From Antennarius striatus (taxonomy: Eukaryota > Chordata > Actinopteri > Lophiiformes > Antennariidae): a DNA stretch of 64,000 bases. The notes under the pieces were generated by a model. The model was not told the origin of the DNA, made no database searches, and worked only from the letters and a program-made list of their open reading frames with translations. The position numbers and the translations under genes are program-made. Positions 1 to 12,382 of this stretch are shown piece after piece (position 1 is the first letter of the stretch; the number at the start of each line of letters is the position of its first letter). The DNA lies in the NCBI RefSeq assembly GCF_040054535.1, contig NC_090785.1:19009001-19073000 (forward strand), written 5' to 3'.

Positions 1-2169
1 CTTTCATGGTTTGTAATCATGAGTGTATGTATATACTGTAGATTGTGAATTCTGTTCATCATAAAGCACAAAACAGTGGAGGTGAATGTAGCTGTAGCAC
101 GTTGTTGCGCTGTTGCGTATGTTGTCTGTATTTTCCTTGATGGGAAAACAGGAAGCATTGGATTTCCAGGCAAACATCCAAACCTTCGTCACCACCCTAA
201 AGTTACCATGACCCCCCTTCCCGTCTTTCTGGTTTTTGTACAATTTGGGTTCTTCGCTGCCACACCTGGCACCCTGTTTCCTCTTGATTTGAAGTGTGAC
301 CCAAACATGCATTATTTCGCTGCTACATAATCCCTCCTCTTTATGAGATTATCATAAACTACTCGTTAAAATAATGTATGGTGAATCAGCACCTATGTCT
401 GTATGTATGTGACTAGGATTTGTGGCACTAAGTGTAAGGTTAAACATATGGCTGTGTGAACTCCAAACATAGTGATAAGTGACATGAACTTAACATGAAT
501 ATACTAACATAACTGGTCATCTGTTACCATTCCTTTGATTTGAAGTGTGACCCAAACATGCATTATTTCACTTCTACATTTCCTGACTGATCTGGTGTTA
601 TGTACTGATGTACTGAGAATCAAATTGAAGAATTCCTGTTTTGGCCGTCAACCATTCTTCTGCTGCTACCAAGTCTGTATTTGTTATTGCTGAAGTATAG
701 CACTTAGGTGTCCTGATTTCTAAAACAAATACACTACACAGAATCAGAACCACTTGCAGACTCACGTTGCTACGTCAAGATGGGCGCTGCCTTGAAATTT
801 GTCATTTTTAGGGAGTCTAGCACAATTTTCCATTTTATATTGTAGAATTGTACAGTATGTGCACATTATAACACCTAAGATTGCTTTATAAAAATCTTCA
901 CACAGCATGTTTAGCTTTGTATGCTTAGTTTAGGAGACACGCTGGAGTCAGGTGGGTAGTTGTTGGCAAAAAAATATCATTGTTTGACATGAACTAGAAA
1001 AGTAGCTTGTTCTATTGTTTGGGGTTCCTGCTGTGTGGTCTAGACTGTGTCAGGGAAATTCTTCCTGCTAAACTGAGATTTGCTAATTCTCTGAAGAAGT
1101 ATGAATTATGGACACAGTGTGATAGACCATTTCTCTTTAATACATGTGGTGTGCCAAATGCTGTGACAACTGTTAGAGCATTTGGAATTTTATACTTGTT
1201 CAAGCCCAGCTCAACAACAGATTTACATTTACAACACACAGATGTTTTACCCTCTGGCTTCCTAGAAGGGGGTAAACTTCTTTTGATCTTTTCTAGGGTC
1301 AGGGGAAGCCTTTTTGTCTCAAGCAATCATGAATACGCCAACCCCCACAAGGCTCAATGGCTCCCAAAACCTTAACACAAACATTTTTCTCAGCTGAGTG
1401 TGACCGGAGCTGCAACCCGAGATCTCACGTTCTGTATTCAAATCTGACCACTCTACAATAAACCTAAAAATAAATCCTTTGAACTCCGAGGTAAATTCTA
1501 CTGGTGATTTTTAGCATGTAGGAAATTTCTCTGAGACGAGAGGGAGACTTATAATACTGACAATGGAAGCGTTCGTTTTCCATATTCTAAGAGTTGGTAG
1601 AGTTAGGGAGGATCAGTACGTATATGTAGAGACCTGAAAAATTGCTTTTCATAATAGGTCCCCTTTAAAGATTTTTTGTTTTACAAATAAAAACTTCTAA
1701 AATTTGTTATTGACTCAGAAGTGGTATCTGTTAGAATAATGTACATTTATCCCATATTTACATCCCTTTATTCTTTATACTGCATACCATGAGCATATAA
1801 ATGTGGGTTTGTGTGATTGTCTTGCTATGCACTGAGTTATGTTTAGGCAGAGGTCAAAAGGTCAAAGCTGAGGTAGCAGCTAATGACTATTTTAAGACGT
1901 AAACCTTGACCTGCTGAAAAAAGGACAATACCATAAAAAAAAAAAGGAAGAGGTTTTACACTTGTGACATTATACCATACATGGTGCATTGCTGATATTC
2001 TCATCCCCCATCCTTTAGGACACATTGTAAACAGGGACTGCCCAAATGAAATAAAAGGAGGGGTTTTCGGCTGAGACGCTCAGAACGGGGTGGAGATTTG
2101 TAACTGAGCATATCTCTGTCCGTTCTCCTCGCGAGTAAAAAATTCAACTGGGTGAGTTTTCAATGTTCT
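1..2169. other. Left flank, no recognisable gene
   Basis: I see no exon with a recognisable protein signature here. Short open frames exist but resemble no family I know and lack supporting splice sites. The stretch holds a perfect 35-bp direct repeat (listed separately). Around 1600-1670 it has a minus-strand segment resembling the ends of repeats near 22.4, 25.8 and 27.3 kb, with shared words such as aggtctctacatat and ggtcccctttaa. It lies beyond the left end of the inverted-duplication arm. Confidence 0.5.
284..569. repeat. 35-bp perfect direct repeat pair
   Basis: Positions 284-318 and 535-569 carry the same 35 bases, beginning ttgatttgaagtgtgaccca. A weaker match continues for about ten bases on the right. 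The copies start 251 bp apart. The cause could be a local duplication or the flanks of an old insertion; I cannot assign a family. Confidence 0.75.
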
Positions 2170-2430
2170 ATGTTGTTTGAACCTGACAGTATCACTTTCG
2201 CAATTGGACATGTCAATCAGAAAATGTATTTTTCATGGACATGAAGCTTAAAAAGAAAAGATGCACTTCTCAGTCTTGACAATAAATTCCCAGATCCCTT
2301 AAGACTGGCATCACTCTGCATGCACTCTGTGCTCAGGAGGAAGTCGATCCAATAAGGAGCTGCTGCACATGTACGGGTGTTTAAACAGACTCCTTTAAAG
2401 GTGTTGTGTTTTTACAGAGACCTCAGCTGC

Positions 2431-2436
2431 TTTATT
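2431..2436 (-). terminator. Candidate poly(A) signal of ids copy 1
   Basis: The plus strand reads tttatt, which is AATAAA on the gene strand, about 230 bases after the stop codon. The equivalent position in copy 2 (43496-43501) has the same hexamer in the same local sequence. Confidence 0.55.
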
Positions 2437-2667
2437 CCCTGACTCATGCAGAAACCAGATCTGACTGCCACTGAGTTCCTAACAAGAGACATTAGCCTGA
2501 AGAACTGAGCCCAAAAGATTAATGGTGATACCACACAGCAGTGAATCAAGTATGAGCGACATTAAACAAAATATTCAAGGCATTCTCCCATTCTTTGTCA
2601 AGTTTTTCATCCATCCATCTTCCTTTGCATTTTTCTCTAGCCGTCCATATGGTGCATTTTATTTTCG

Positions 2668-5600
2668 TCATCGTGTCTTCATCCCTGCTGTGAAGTAGAG
2701 AAGCTGCAGCTTTAATCTTGTCTGCAGAGTCACAGTCTGGAAAACAACCGCAGAGTCACAAATGAAGCAAACAAGTAAATGAATCAATGAGTGACAGCAT
2801 TAGAGGAAAATGTGTAGAACGACTCACATGAGACAGACTGGCCATTTTTCTGATGATCATACTGTGCTCTGAGTCATTATAGATGTTGTTGTCCTGACCT
2901 GGGTCACTGGCGAACATGTACAACTCACCAGCATGGACATCGGTTACATTTGCCTAGATAGACGGAAGGATGAAAAGTATAGTCTGTGACTGTCAGGGCA
3001 AACATTCCCAACATACAATATGTTGAAAATGCAGGAGAAAATGAATTGATTCACCCCACAGGAACACATCAGATGGATATACTGAACACAGGAGGATAAA
3101 GAGGCAGATACACCAACCTCAAATGTTTTAGGGTTGAATCCCAGCCAGAGAGTGTATCTGTAGTCCCAGCAGCGGAGAGAGTAGCCCATGATCTTTATTT
3201 CTTCCAGGGAAGGGAGGTCCGAGTTATTCTACAAACAAACAAAGACAAACATAAAGGCCTTTTAAAACGGTCTCAAGCACTTTTAAGATTGTCCTTCAAC
3301 CTGCAGCAGGTGAGCACTCACCTGGACATGTTCATTCAAAGGGTTTGTGCTTTTGGTTGGAAGTAAGTAGCACCACAAGCAAGAACACAATGCAGAGGGG
3401 TCAAAGAGTGTTACAATCAGGGACGTCTGAACGATCATCTGAATAACCTTTCTTAATTACTGACATTTTAAAAAACAAATTCCAAATCTGTTAACAGTAG
3501 CCATGTGGCATATTCAAATATTTCTGATGGGAACTGGAAAGCAGCCATGGTTGAATATTTTGCAAAATTGTTCTCAGGTACCTGTGGTGTATCAGCGGGT
3601 CGAGGGTACTGGCTGAAAGCTATGGCTTCCGCATTCTCCCCCCTCTCTCTGTGTCTGAAGGTGTGGGCCAGGTTGTCACCTTCTGTACACAACTCCTCCT
3701 GAACAGAGGCAGAAACATCACAGGTTCAATCACAAGTTAGTGTTTGTTTACTCTGTGATACAAGTCAGTTGTTGACATCAATAGATGGCTGGAAAGTTGA
3801 TATCATGTGATGCTAAATTAGGCTGCAGTGTGAACTAATTACGGGGAGGTCACCAATATTTGCTGAACAACAAAATACATTTCAGAATCCTACTTTTTGT
3901 GTGCAAATAAGAATTTAGTTCATTACTCATTAGCTACGATTACTTAGATGTTCAGTGTGTGGGAGTGTGTAGCACCTAGTGGTGAGGAGGCAAACTGCAG
4001 CCAAGTGAACGTTCCTCCCTTCATCCTCTCTGTCGTGGGTCACACAAAATGTGAAATGATTCTGGGTTCCAGTATGAATTAGATTGACTCTAATTTTGCA
4101 AATAAAAGGTATAAAGAGAAAAGCTTACTTCTTTCCCAACTAATTCACACGAGTGTCAGTGAGCTATTTCAGACCATTAGACTGACTGGTATCACCTCCT
4201 TGTTAGACTATGTTACCATTTTAAAACAGTATGAATATAAAGTCTGCCAAGAGTAAGAAGTATTAAGAAAAAAAATCAACTCTTGAGTAACATTAATCCT
4301 CAGGTAAGTTACCAGAAAAAGATCCCAAGAAGTGGTTAAAAATCAATTCAAACCTGTAAAGAAATGCCAATACACGGTTTAGGCACTCTGAGACCAGCCA
4401 GGGCGGAAACAGTAGGAAAAATATCCACCAGCTCCACCATCCTTTTTATTTCTTTGTGATCTACAAGAGAGCGGGGTCGGACAAGATTTCCATTAAAATA
4501 TCCTAGACTTTTTTAAGTCCGAATTTTTTAATTTCATCAACACTACATCATTTGTACTGAAGAAAAATCTGTTTGAGGATAAATATCAAAGTGTATCTCT
4601 GACTAAATGCTTCTGAGAGCTCTCCAAGGAAATCAAAGACCTCATTAAAGTCAACTTGACATGATGATATACGTTTCAGAAAGGTTTCGATGAGCAATTT
4701 GCACCAAACATGTTAGAAAAAAAACTAAAGTTTCCTTTCCTGCTTTGTGATCTGATATAAATGATAAGTACATGTTCGTGTCGATTAACAGTTGTCAGTG
4801 CAGTGGACTTACTCGTAAAACTAAATTCTGCTTTGTCGAAGACATCAATAAAGGGAAATGTGGACGTCCCAGAAGAATCAGGATGAGAAGTGACACCAGG
4901 AACGTAAAAGATTAGAGGGACACGTGTTACCACATCAAAATTAGAATATTTAGCCCATTCGCCATGTTCTCCTAATGACCATCCTGCAACAAGAGGAAGG
5001 AAGAGGTAAAAAATGTTAGACATTAATGATTGAGGCAGGTGAGAATGTTTAAGGGATGCCATAGATGTCAAACATACGCTGTGTATTTGCTTCTGCTTGA
5101 CAGGTGGGGAACAAGAATTGAAGAGAGGAAATCCAAAGGCCTGAAAATCTCACCCCCACTTCAGCAGCTAGAGTTTGACTGTGGCTGTAAATTCCATCGG
5201 GCCTATCTGCCACTCTCTCTCTCTCTCTTTTCCTTGCCCTGTCTCTATCCCATTGTATTTCCTTTCCCACAAAGCCGGAGTACGGGTCCTGCCCGAGGTT
5301 TATTCCTCAATGAGCGAGTTTTCGCCTGGCGCTGTTGCTTCTGCTTGCTCTGGAGGGTCCTGTTGGGTTTCTCTGTCTGTTAAAGCGCTTTAAAATGTCT
5401 GCTGATGTGATTAAGCGCTATATTAATAATGGTTCATTGACTGAACTGGAATCGCGCCCGGAGTTTGCCCGCCTCACGCCCCAAGCCAGCAGGGATAGGC
5501 TCTGGGTCCCCGTGACCCGCGCAAGTGGATGAGGCTGTCAGGAAAATAAATGAATGAATGAATGATTTATAAAAAAAAGTGTTTGCCTAAAGCAAACACT

Positions 5601-8600
5601 TTTCTTGATATTATTGCATTTGCTGGAGTTCAAGTGAAAACACTTCAATGTCCTTCGATGAAGGAGACATTAAAATAAATCCGGATCAAAGTCAGAAAAT
5701 TTTTCCTTAAAAGTAAAGCAAAAATATGGAGGGCTGTAAGAGCCCAGTATTTTATTAGAACACTGCCATCTAGTGGTGAAATGGTAGTAATCTACATTTG
5801 CCATATCTAAACACTCGATACTCACACACTGCCCCTCAAGCCTGACAGTCATGTTATTATTAAATATTCAAACAGTGCTTAAGCCATCACACGTCGGTAT
5901 GATCAGTCATTCCCAGTTCATCCTAGGCTCGTGTCCACTAACCATGATCTGACAGGAACACCACCTGAGTGCTGTCGGCCAGCCCCAGCTCATCAAGAGC
6001 GCTGAGCAGCCGTCCAACCTGCCTGTCCATGTAAGACACAGCAGCGTAGTAGTGCTGACGGATACCCAGCTGGAAAGGAACAACCCGTATCATGTTGGAC
6101 CATGTTGTGGTGTGTGGAAACAAATTATCCATGGTGCTGGTTTAGAAATGCTGAGAGCAGCTTTTTCATACCTGGATGTCTTTAGGAATCGGTCCGTAGG
6201 GGAAGCTAACGTTGAGATCACTGACGTCTTCTCTCTTTCTTAAGTCTGTCCAGGGGGCATAGGCCACAGGTGGAAGGCGTTTGGGGACATCGGGGTCAGG
6301 GGCCAGGCTCATTTTCTCTATGGGATAAAGGCTCAGATACTCCTGCAATAAAACAAGTTAAACATACGATAATAAGCAGAGCGACTTGTATTGTGTAGAC
6401 AGTTATGTTTCTTGGCTGAGAAAATCTTTTCATCAGGTCTGCCTACCAAAAATACTCAAACAAGTAGTTACATACTGAACTTCAGCTTGAAATCACTCTC
6501 AAGTACATTTTTCCTGACCAAAGAACAAAAGTCAACGTAAAGTCAGACTCTCGTCTGACCAAAGCACTGACTCCATCCAGCATCGAGAGTCGAGTCAGAA
6601 GTCTGTTTTCTTCAACGGTAGAAGTGGAGCACTCGGGTTGTAGCGGTCAACTCTTTGTCAGAGGGGGTTAACGGTGGACCCATTTTTCAATCTGACACTA
6701 CAATGGTGCTTTTAAGAACCGATAAATTAGAAAACTGTCTGTGCCTCACAGCAGACTCAACATAGAGCCTCATCTGAAGGTGATCTGTAAAGTTACTAAT
6801 ATTAACAACAAATTTAAGGTAAGATCCTTCACTACTTATTTTCTGGTAGGTCAGGTCATGCATTAAAATGGTCCAGGTTCTGTGCAGCAACAGGACTGAA
6901 CCTTTTCCAGAGGTTGCGGAAATGTAAGCAACAAACAAGCCAACATCGCTTCATTTTTACGCCGGCTACACAGGACTGACTGAGCCCTCTGGCGTCATTT
7001 CAATTCTGTCTACATTATAATAATTACCAGTAAAACAGAATTCGAGTTAACTACTTCAGTTGGTTGTCATTTGCTATAAATGCCACACTGTTCGAAGTAA
7101 AAAACAAAAAGGTGATAAGTTGCTAGTCAGCTGGGATAGGCTCCAGCTTCCCGCAATGGTGGATTAACAAAAGGGATAGGAAGACTGGTCTGTATCAATG
7201 GCAAGATGTATGGGGTCATGTATGGTTACATTTTGGGTAAAAACCTCCTTCCCTCAGTCAGAGAAATGAAGATGAAACTTGATTGGGTCTTCCAGCATGA
7301 TAATGATCCAAAGCACACAGTCAGGATAACCAAGGAGTGGCTCAGTAAAAAGCATATCAAGGTTCTGGAGTAGCCTAGCCAGTCTCCAGACCTCAACCCA
7401 ATCAAAAACCTGTGGAGAGAATTAAAACTGTTGCCAAGCGACAGCCCTCAACATCACAGCTCTAGAGAAGATCTGTGCAGAGGAGTGGACCAAAAATACC
7501 ACCTACAGCGTGTGTAGACCTGGTCAGGAACTACAGGAACCATTTGACCTCTGTCATTGCCAACCAAGGCCACATTACAAAGTATTAAAAGTATCTTTTG
7601 CTGACTGGCAATACTTATTGATCACCCATTTTCACAAATTGCTCAAAAATCATACAGTGTGATTTCCTGGATTTTTTTTTACATTCTGTCTCTCATGCTT
7701 GATGAGAGACAGAATGAAAATTACAAACCTCTCTGTAGTTCTTTCTATTTGTCTTTTTAAATAGAAATAACTTTTAGGTTGTCCAATACTTATTGGCCCC
7801 ACTGTATTTCAATACTCCAAAGCCTGATGAAGCTGAAGCCTCATTCACCCACCTAGACTGGCTTTCACATGAACTGATCAACCTACCACCACCCTTGACT
7901 CTTCATCAGTCTAGAGAGGAAGTGCTAGGATTGATATTGTGTTGTGTACCTGAGGTATCCTGAAGGGTATGTGCGGTTTGTAAAAGCCCACAGCAAGGAA
8001 GAAAGGAGCGCTACTGTTGGCTCGACTCCTCAGCAGCCTCACTGCCTCGTCTGCATTCTCGATGTCGGGGAGGGTTCCTCCAGGCTGCTCCGTTACGTTC
8101 ACCGCACACAGCAGATTGGCGTGGAGCTGTTTGTCCTTGCCTTTACACATCTGGGAAAAGGTCAAGTGAAAAAATCAGCAAAGGCCACATTTATACACCG
8201 TTTGTGTTGGGATCATTACAGTGTTTCAGTGCAGAATGATTGATTTTAAATTTCATTGTTAATTATTGTAACACGATGGTCACAAGTTAGCACTAACAGA
8301 ACTACCTTAAGTCAAGCAGATAATGCTCCTTATATTATATTCTGGATCCTATGTAACTAAATGATATTTATATGATAGTTACATATGGTTACAGTGCAGT
8401 AATTAGCTGTCTGCCACTACATGTAAAAAAAAACAAAACTGTTCATTACATTCAGATTCCATAACTAGGAGGATGACTGACGGTTTAATCAACTATCAAC
8501 TTAAGAGCAAAAATATCTTTCCAGAACATAACATGAGACAATGAAGCACAAAAGGTGTGTCTAGGTTTAGTTTGGTTCTCGTGTCTGTTACATCCAAAGT

Positions 8601-10294
8601 ATGGCGAGGAATTTGAGTGATCTCACTCGTTTCCTACTTTTAAAATATTGTCACGTCAGCAGGAAGTGTGATCACTGAATCATACAATCTAGTGAAAAAA
8701 TAGTTCCTACCCTCAAGGAAGTTGCGTACTTGGCTTTAAAAGGGATAGGTTTAACGAAGTTGCCCAGTGAACGGACTTCAAAAGTCAAGGTAATGGCTGT
8801 GAAGATTAACACAGAGGACATTTAGATCCCTCAAAGAAAAATGAGAAGGTTGAAACGACTCAAGGCTTTGAAGCAGAGAAGAAAAATGTTCAGATTCAAA
8901 TCCAGGTCATGTCCTGCCTCACTTTAATGTGTATAAAGTCAATTAAATGCATTAATGCTCATGTCTAAATGGTACTTCTTCCATAGTCCCACCTTTTCAT
9001 TCTCATAAAGATTGGAAGGTGGGTGGTAGGCAGGAACAGACCAGCTGTAGGGGTAGTCATCTGTGTGGTTCGAGGAAACACCTTAAAGAAAACACAGTTA
9101 CCAGCTTAGACAGACAACAAAAGTCCAGATGTTACTCCAAACAAATCCATTCAGACTGGGTTCTCTTCGCAATTATCTTCTCAAAAAAACAGCAGCTCAT
9201 CTGTAGTTCTTACTGGAGTTTGAGAAGTGACCAGCTGAGCAGTGGATCTGAGGATCGCTATAATCAGTGTCGTAAATCCTGTCTGTGAAAAGATTCTTAA
9301 ACTATCAACATATCCAAACGTAAACTCTTCATCTTACCCGGGTGAAATATTTTGCCAACAGACATGGTGAAGTAGCCTTTAGATTTAAAGTACTGTGGCA
9401 TGGTGGAGTAGTTTCCAGCATGAACCCTCCAGTAGGAGTTGAAGTCATAGAGCCTGGTGGTGTCTGGTCGGCGACTGGTCAACATGGAGGTACGACTGGG
9501 AGCACACACGGCTTGCTGAAAGAGGAACACACAACTTAAAACATTCAAACTTCTCAAATGACGACTGGCTGAACAGGTTGATCAGATTCAAACCACAAGA
9601 AAAGCGCTGATGATGAGAACAGACCTGGGCATACGCATTGAGGAAAACCTGGCTTTTGGACGCCAGCTGGTCGATGTTTGGTGATTTGACCAGGGAGTCA
9701 CCATAGCAACCCAGCACTGGCCGCAAATCATCGGCCATGATGAAAAGGACATTTCCCCCCTCTGTAAGCAAACATCATCAGCACAGTTCATTTTTGTCAT
9801 GAAAAGAAAACATCAAACTTTTCTGTCCAGTTTCTCAACTAGTTCCCCTAACTAGTTAGTGTCTGCTCAACACAGAACCATCAAATGAACCTGAGTCACT
9901 GATGTGATGACTGAGTGTTTCTGGAGATGGAAGGAAGCTGCAGAACCCGGAGGGAACCCACGCAGACACGGGGAGAACATACAAAATCCACACTGACAAG
10001 CCGCGGCTGGAGCAGTGTGTCAAGTTACCAAAATGACTTGTTAATCCTCCACCATTACATTTACCAAAGACGTGTTAACAGAAATGTGGACGGGGACACT
10101 TTCCACCCTCCTAAACAAGAACTGGAGATGCGGTATAATGGAGATTATTAAATAAACGTGAGAGTCAGTGATGGAGAACAGAACCAGAGCAGCTCGTTAA
10201 TGCTTGACTAGTTCTCACCTCTACCAGGAACTCCTTCAGGAGCCACCGAGTCCAGAGCCAGAAGGAGAAGCAGCACTCGAACACTTCCAGACAT
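2668..10294 (-). CDS. ids: Iduronate 2-sulfatase, copy 1 (13 exons, intact)
   Basis: This lysosomal enzyme removes the 2-O-sulfate from iduronate in heparan and dermatan sulfate. Coding exons on the minus strand are 10219-10294, 9625-9761, 9338-9515, 8993-9081, 7950-8150, 6172-6342, 5943-6069, 4813-4983, 4354-4460, 3582-3698, 3118-3228, 2828-2953 and 2668-2736. All junctions are GT-AG and the 559-codon frame stays open. Residues 1-20 form a leucine-rich signal peptide. Visible active-site residues are D36 and D37 (MADDLRP), C75 and R79 (CAPSR; the Cys is converted to formylglycine), K126 and H129 (GKIFHP), H220 (KPHIP), D325 and H326 (SDHG) and K338 (EWAKYS). All sit nine residues before the human numbering. 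Compared with copy 2 it has 18 substitutions, including Tyr instead of His at 217, next to the KPH motif. Intron 5 holds a Tc1 remnant and intron 7 a composite repeat. The ATG was chosen for its signal peptide and A at -3. Expression is unknown. Confidence 0.95.
5085..5572 (-). mobile_element. Composite SINE/LINE-tail insertion, ids copy 1 intron 7
   Basis: Intron 7 is 959 bases here against 496 in copy 2, and the extra sequence is this block. Read on the minus strand it begins after a cattcattcattcattt tract and includes a gcgggtcacggggaccc head and a taatatagcgcttaatcac segment. It also contains the complement of gggtcctgcccgaggtttattcc, a type of repeat also seen at 20.33-20.45 kb. It is absent from copy 2, so it inserted after the duplication or was lost there. 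Confidence 0.6.
7110..7808 (+). mobile_element. Tc1/mariner transposase remnant, ids copy 1 intron 5
   Basis: Plus-strand translation around 7270-7420 gives Tc1 transposase signatures such as [12 protein letters not shown] and [14 protein letters not shown], broken by a stop just before PSQSP. The right end reads caatacttattggccccact, a typical fish Tc1 terminal sequence. The left part starts with a piece of another repeat (agctgggataggctccagct). It is dead and lies inside an intron. Copy 2 lacks it. Confidence 0.85.
9921..10011 (-). mobile_element. Old SINE fragment in ids intron 1 (copy 1)
   Basis: The segment reads as a fragment of the same tRNA-derived SINE found complete at 16482-16838, with the shared block agaacccggagggaaccca and cgcagacacggggaga. 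The same fragment is in intron 1 of copy 2 at about 32604-32694, so it predates the duplication. Confidence 0.7.
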
Positions 10295-10545
10295 GTTCGT
10301 TCACCTGCACAACTTCAGCCGTCTGAACAACTCAGTTCGCAGCCTCCAATCAACTTCCTGGCTCTTACGTCACCTGGGTAAGGCTATCTATTGGTCCACT
10401 CACCGGGCGCCCCGCCCCAAAGCGCTAATCAGGTTAGTTCAATTACCTGTCAATCAACACCATGTCTGGAAGAAAGTTCTTTTAACAAAGTTAAATGTTT
10501 CCAACCTACCGACAGCTATTTACGTTATTAGGATAAATGTAGGGG
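10295..10545 (-). promoter_or_regulatory. Promoter and 5' leader of ids copy 1
   Basis: On the gene strand there is a GC box (plus-strand cgccccgcccc, 10408-10418) and a CCAAT box (10390-10394, 100 bases before the ATG). Nearer the ATG lie a CRE-like site TGACGTAA (10365-10372) and an inverted CCAAT (10346-10350). No TATA box is evident, as is usual for a housekeeping lysosomal gene. Copy 2 has the same layout at the same distances, but with a perfect TGACGTCA site. The start of transcription cannot be read from sequence. Confidence 0.65.
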
Positions 10546-11289
10546 CGGTCAGTGATGGGAAACTATGAATCAACAACTAAACGCTTCACAGAGGTTTGCA
10601 TGCAGTAAATGAACCGCATACATCACGGGTGAGTTACAGCAGAGACGTTCTTGAAGGTTTTCGCAGATGCTCCTCGGTTTGGTCAGTCTAGCTTGACGCT
10701 GTAGAGGAAAGATTGTCTACAAAAAGAGTTCTCACTCTTCAAACGTTTTCACCTATAAAAATATGCCAGAATACTGTACTGTGGTACTAAGAATATTCAT
10801 GCCAAGGTCCCCTAAAAAGCACTGTTTTGGAGCTGGTAATAAAAATTATATAATGGAAAGTAATTATTGTGCGATAGTTTTTACCGTTTAACACTAGAAC
10901 TTTCAAGAGCAAAGTCACTGCTAGCCAAAGGTGCCTGGTATGCTAACAATTCATTTGTAAATGTGGCTGACACCACTCAATCAAAATGCAAATTCCAATT
11001 GTTTAGAAAGCACAACTTAGCATTAGGTATTCTCTCTGGGCCCCGGTCAGTGTGGGGGGTGGAGGTAGGGCTGAGAGACCAGGAGAGCCAGAAATTCATG
11101 TCACAGCAAAGGCCACAACCAGTTTTTTTATTTTTAATTTTTAATTTTTTTTTTCCAGAACAAACAAACATCAAGCAAGAAGAATTTTTTTTTAAACATT
11201 AACGTAACAGGACAAGACTAGACTAAGAAGAAAAAAAACAAAAACAACTCAAAGCAAGGGGTGTTATATAAAGAACAGAATAGCAATAG

Positions 11290-11430
11290 GAAGAAAAAAT
11301 ATGTATATACTGTATGCAGTATGTATACATGTACATACATACACCATACATGGATACATACATATACACACGCACATATCCATATATACGTATATATAAA
11401 CATATACATACACATATACACATACCCATT
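11290..11430. repeat. Low-complexity (CATA)n/(TA)n tract
   Basis: Irregular repeats of cata, tata and taca near the 3' end of the L1-type element. Open frames read through it are artefacts of the repeat. Confidence 0.8.
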
Positions 11431-11440
11431 TTAACATAGA

Positions 11441-12367
11441 TCAAGCAAAGGAGGAGCATTTCTGGAAGATATATCTTTTCAGGTCTCTCCACGGTTCTAC
11501 AAACTTAGTTTTTTGCAACTTCAATGTATAAATTTCATGTATTAAATCAAACCAATTCTCGATACAGGGTGCACTAGGCTTAAGCCAGTTTCTAGTAATT
11601 GACTTTCGTGCTGCAATACTCAATATACCAAACAGAAACCTGGCTTCTTTATTCATAGATGTAGATGGCAAAAAACCAAATAATAGCTTGTCCCACTTCA
11701 ATGCTATGGTAGGTCCGAATATATTCACCAATTCTATATCTGTTGCCAGAGGGAATTTATTTTTGGGCAAGCCCAAAATACTGTATATGGTAGTGGTTGG
11801 CTTCCAGAGAACCACAATTCCTCCAACAGCTGGCAGAGCCTGAGTGGTGGTGCTTCTGGACAGGTGTAATAAAATATCTACCAATCGTCTTCCAGCCAAA
11901 TGTCCTCCACTGGGGCGAGCTTGTAATTGACCATTGAAATTCACATTGTCTAACCCAATCTTCCTGTGCAATACTGGTATTTGCCTCCTGTTCCCATTTT
12001 TGCTTTATATAGTTGGTGTTTATTTCTTCCAACCCTTGAAGACCTTTGTATATTCTTGATAATATTTTATGCCCAGAGTCTGCCCCGTAGACACTAATAA
12101 AAACTTTCAGTATATTATTTTCAAATGTTTTATGGCCTTTTTAAAAAAATTGTCTATATAATGACGCAACTGAAGATATCTGTAGAAGTCATGATTATTT
12201 AGCCCATATAATCCTTACAATGTCTGGAAATCATTTATTGCCCCTTGTTTAAAGAAAGTGCAATATGACGAAAGAACCTGCTCAGCCCAAGCCTTATAAA
12301 CTGCATCCAATTTATTGGGAGTAAAATCTATATCGTAGGGGCACCAATGCAAAATTTTTATTTCATC
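11441..12367 (-). pseudogene. L1-type ORF2 C-terminal part
   Basis: A 176-residue open frame at 11441-11971 has the look of an L1 ORF2 C-terminus, for example PTIALKWDKLLFGFLP and KEARFLFGIL. It overlaps a second frame at 11757-12032, so the two are joined by a frameshift. It resumes the ORF2 reading that stops at the RTE-like insertion at 15534, which shows that the two halves belong to one split element. Confidence 0.65.
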
Positions 12368-12382
12368 TATCAAGTTATACTT

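Larger units (their letters stand above)
2170..10878 (-). repeat. Left arm of inverted ids duplication
   Basis: This block is the reverse complement of a block at about 31895-44150. Homology runs from about 2170-2280 (3' flank; it matches 44050-44150 after a copy-2-specific gap) through all 13 ids exons and the promoter. It ends at an upstream segment at 10795-10878 that matches 31895-31995. Intron lengths are identical in both arms for introns 1 (457), 2 (109), 6 (102), 11 (164) and 12 (91). Introns 3, 4, 5, 7, 8, 9 and 10 differ, mostly through insertions. The arm ends are eye estimates and may be off by tens of bases. Confidence 0.88.

Noticed and set aside
1007-1375. Overlapping open frames on both strands of about 104-122 codons
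   Set aside because: No recognisable domain, splice context or homology within the window; most likely chance or old repeat sequence.
2668-10294. ids copy 1 as a pseudogene
   Set aside because: All 13 exons, splice sites, the start, the stop and the active-site residues are intact, with no frameshift found.
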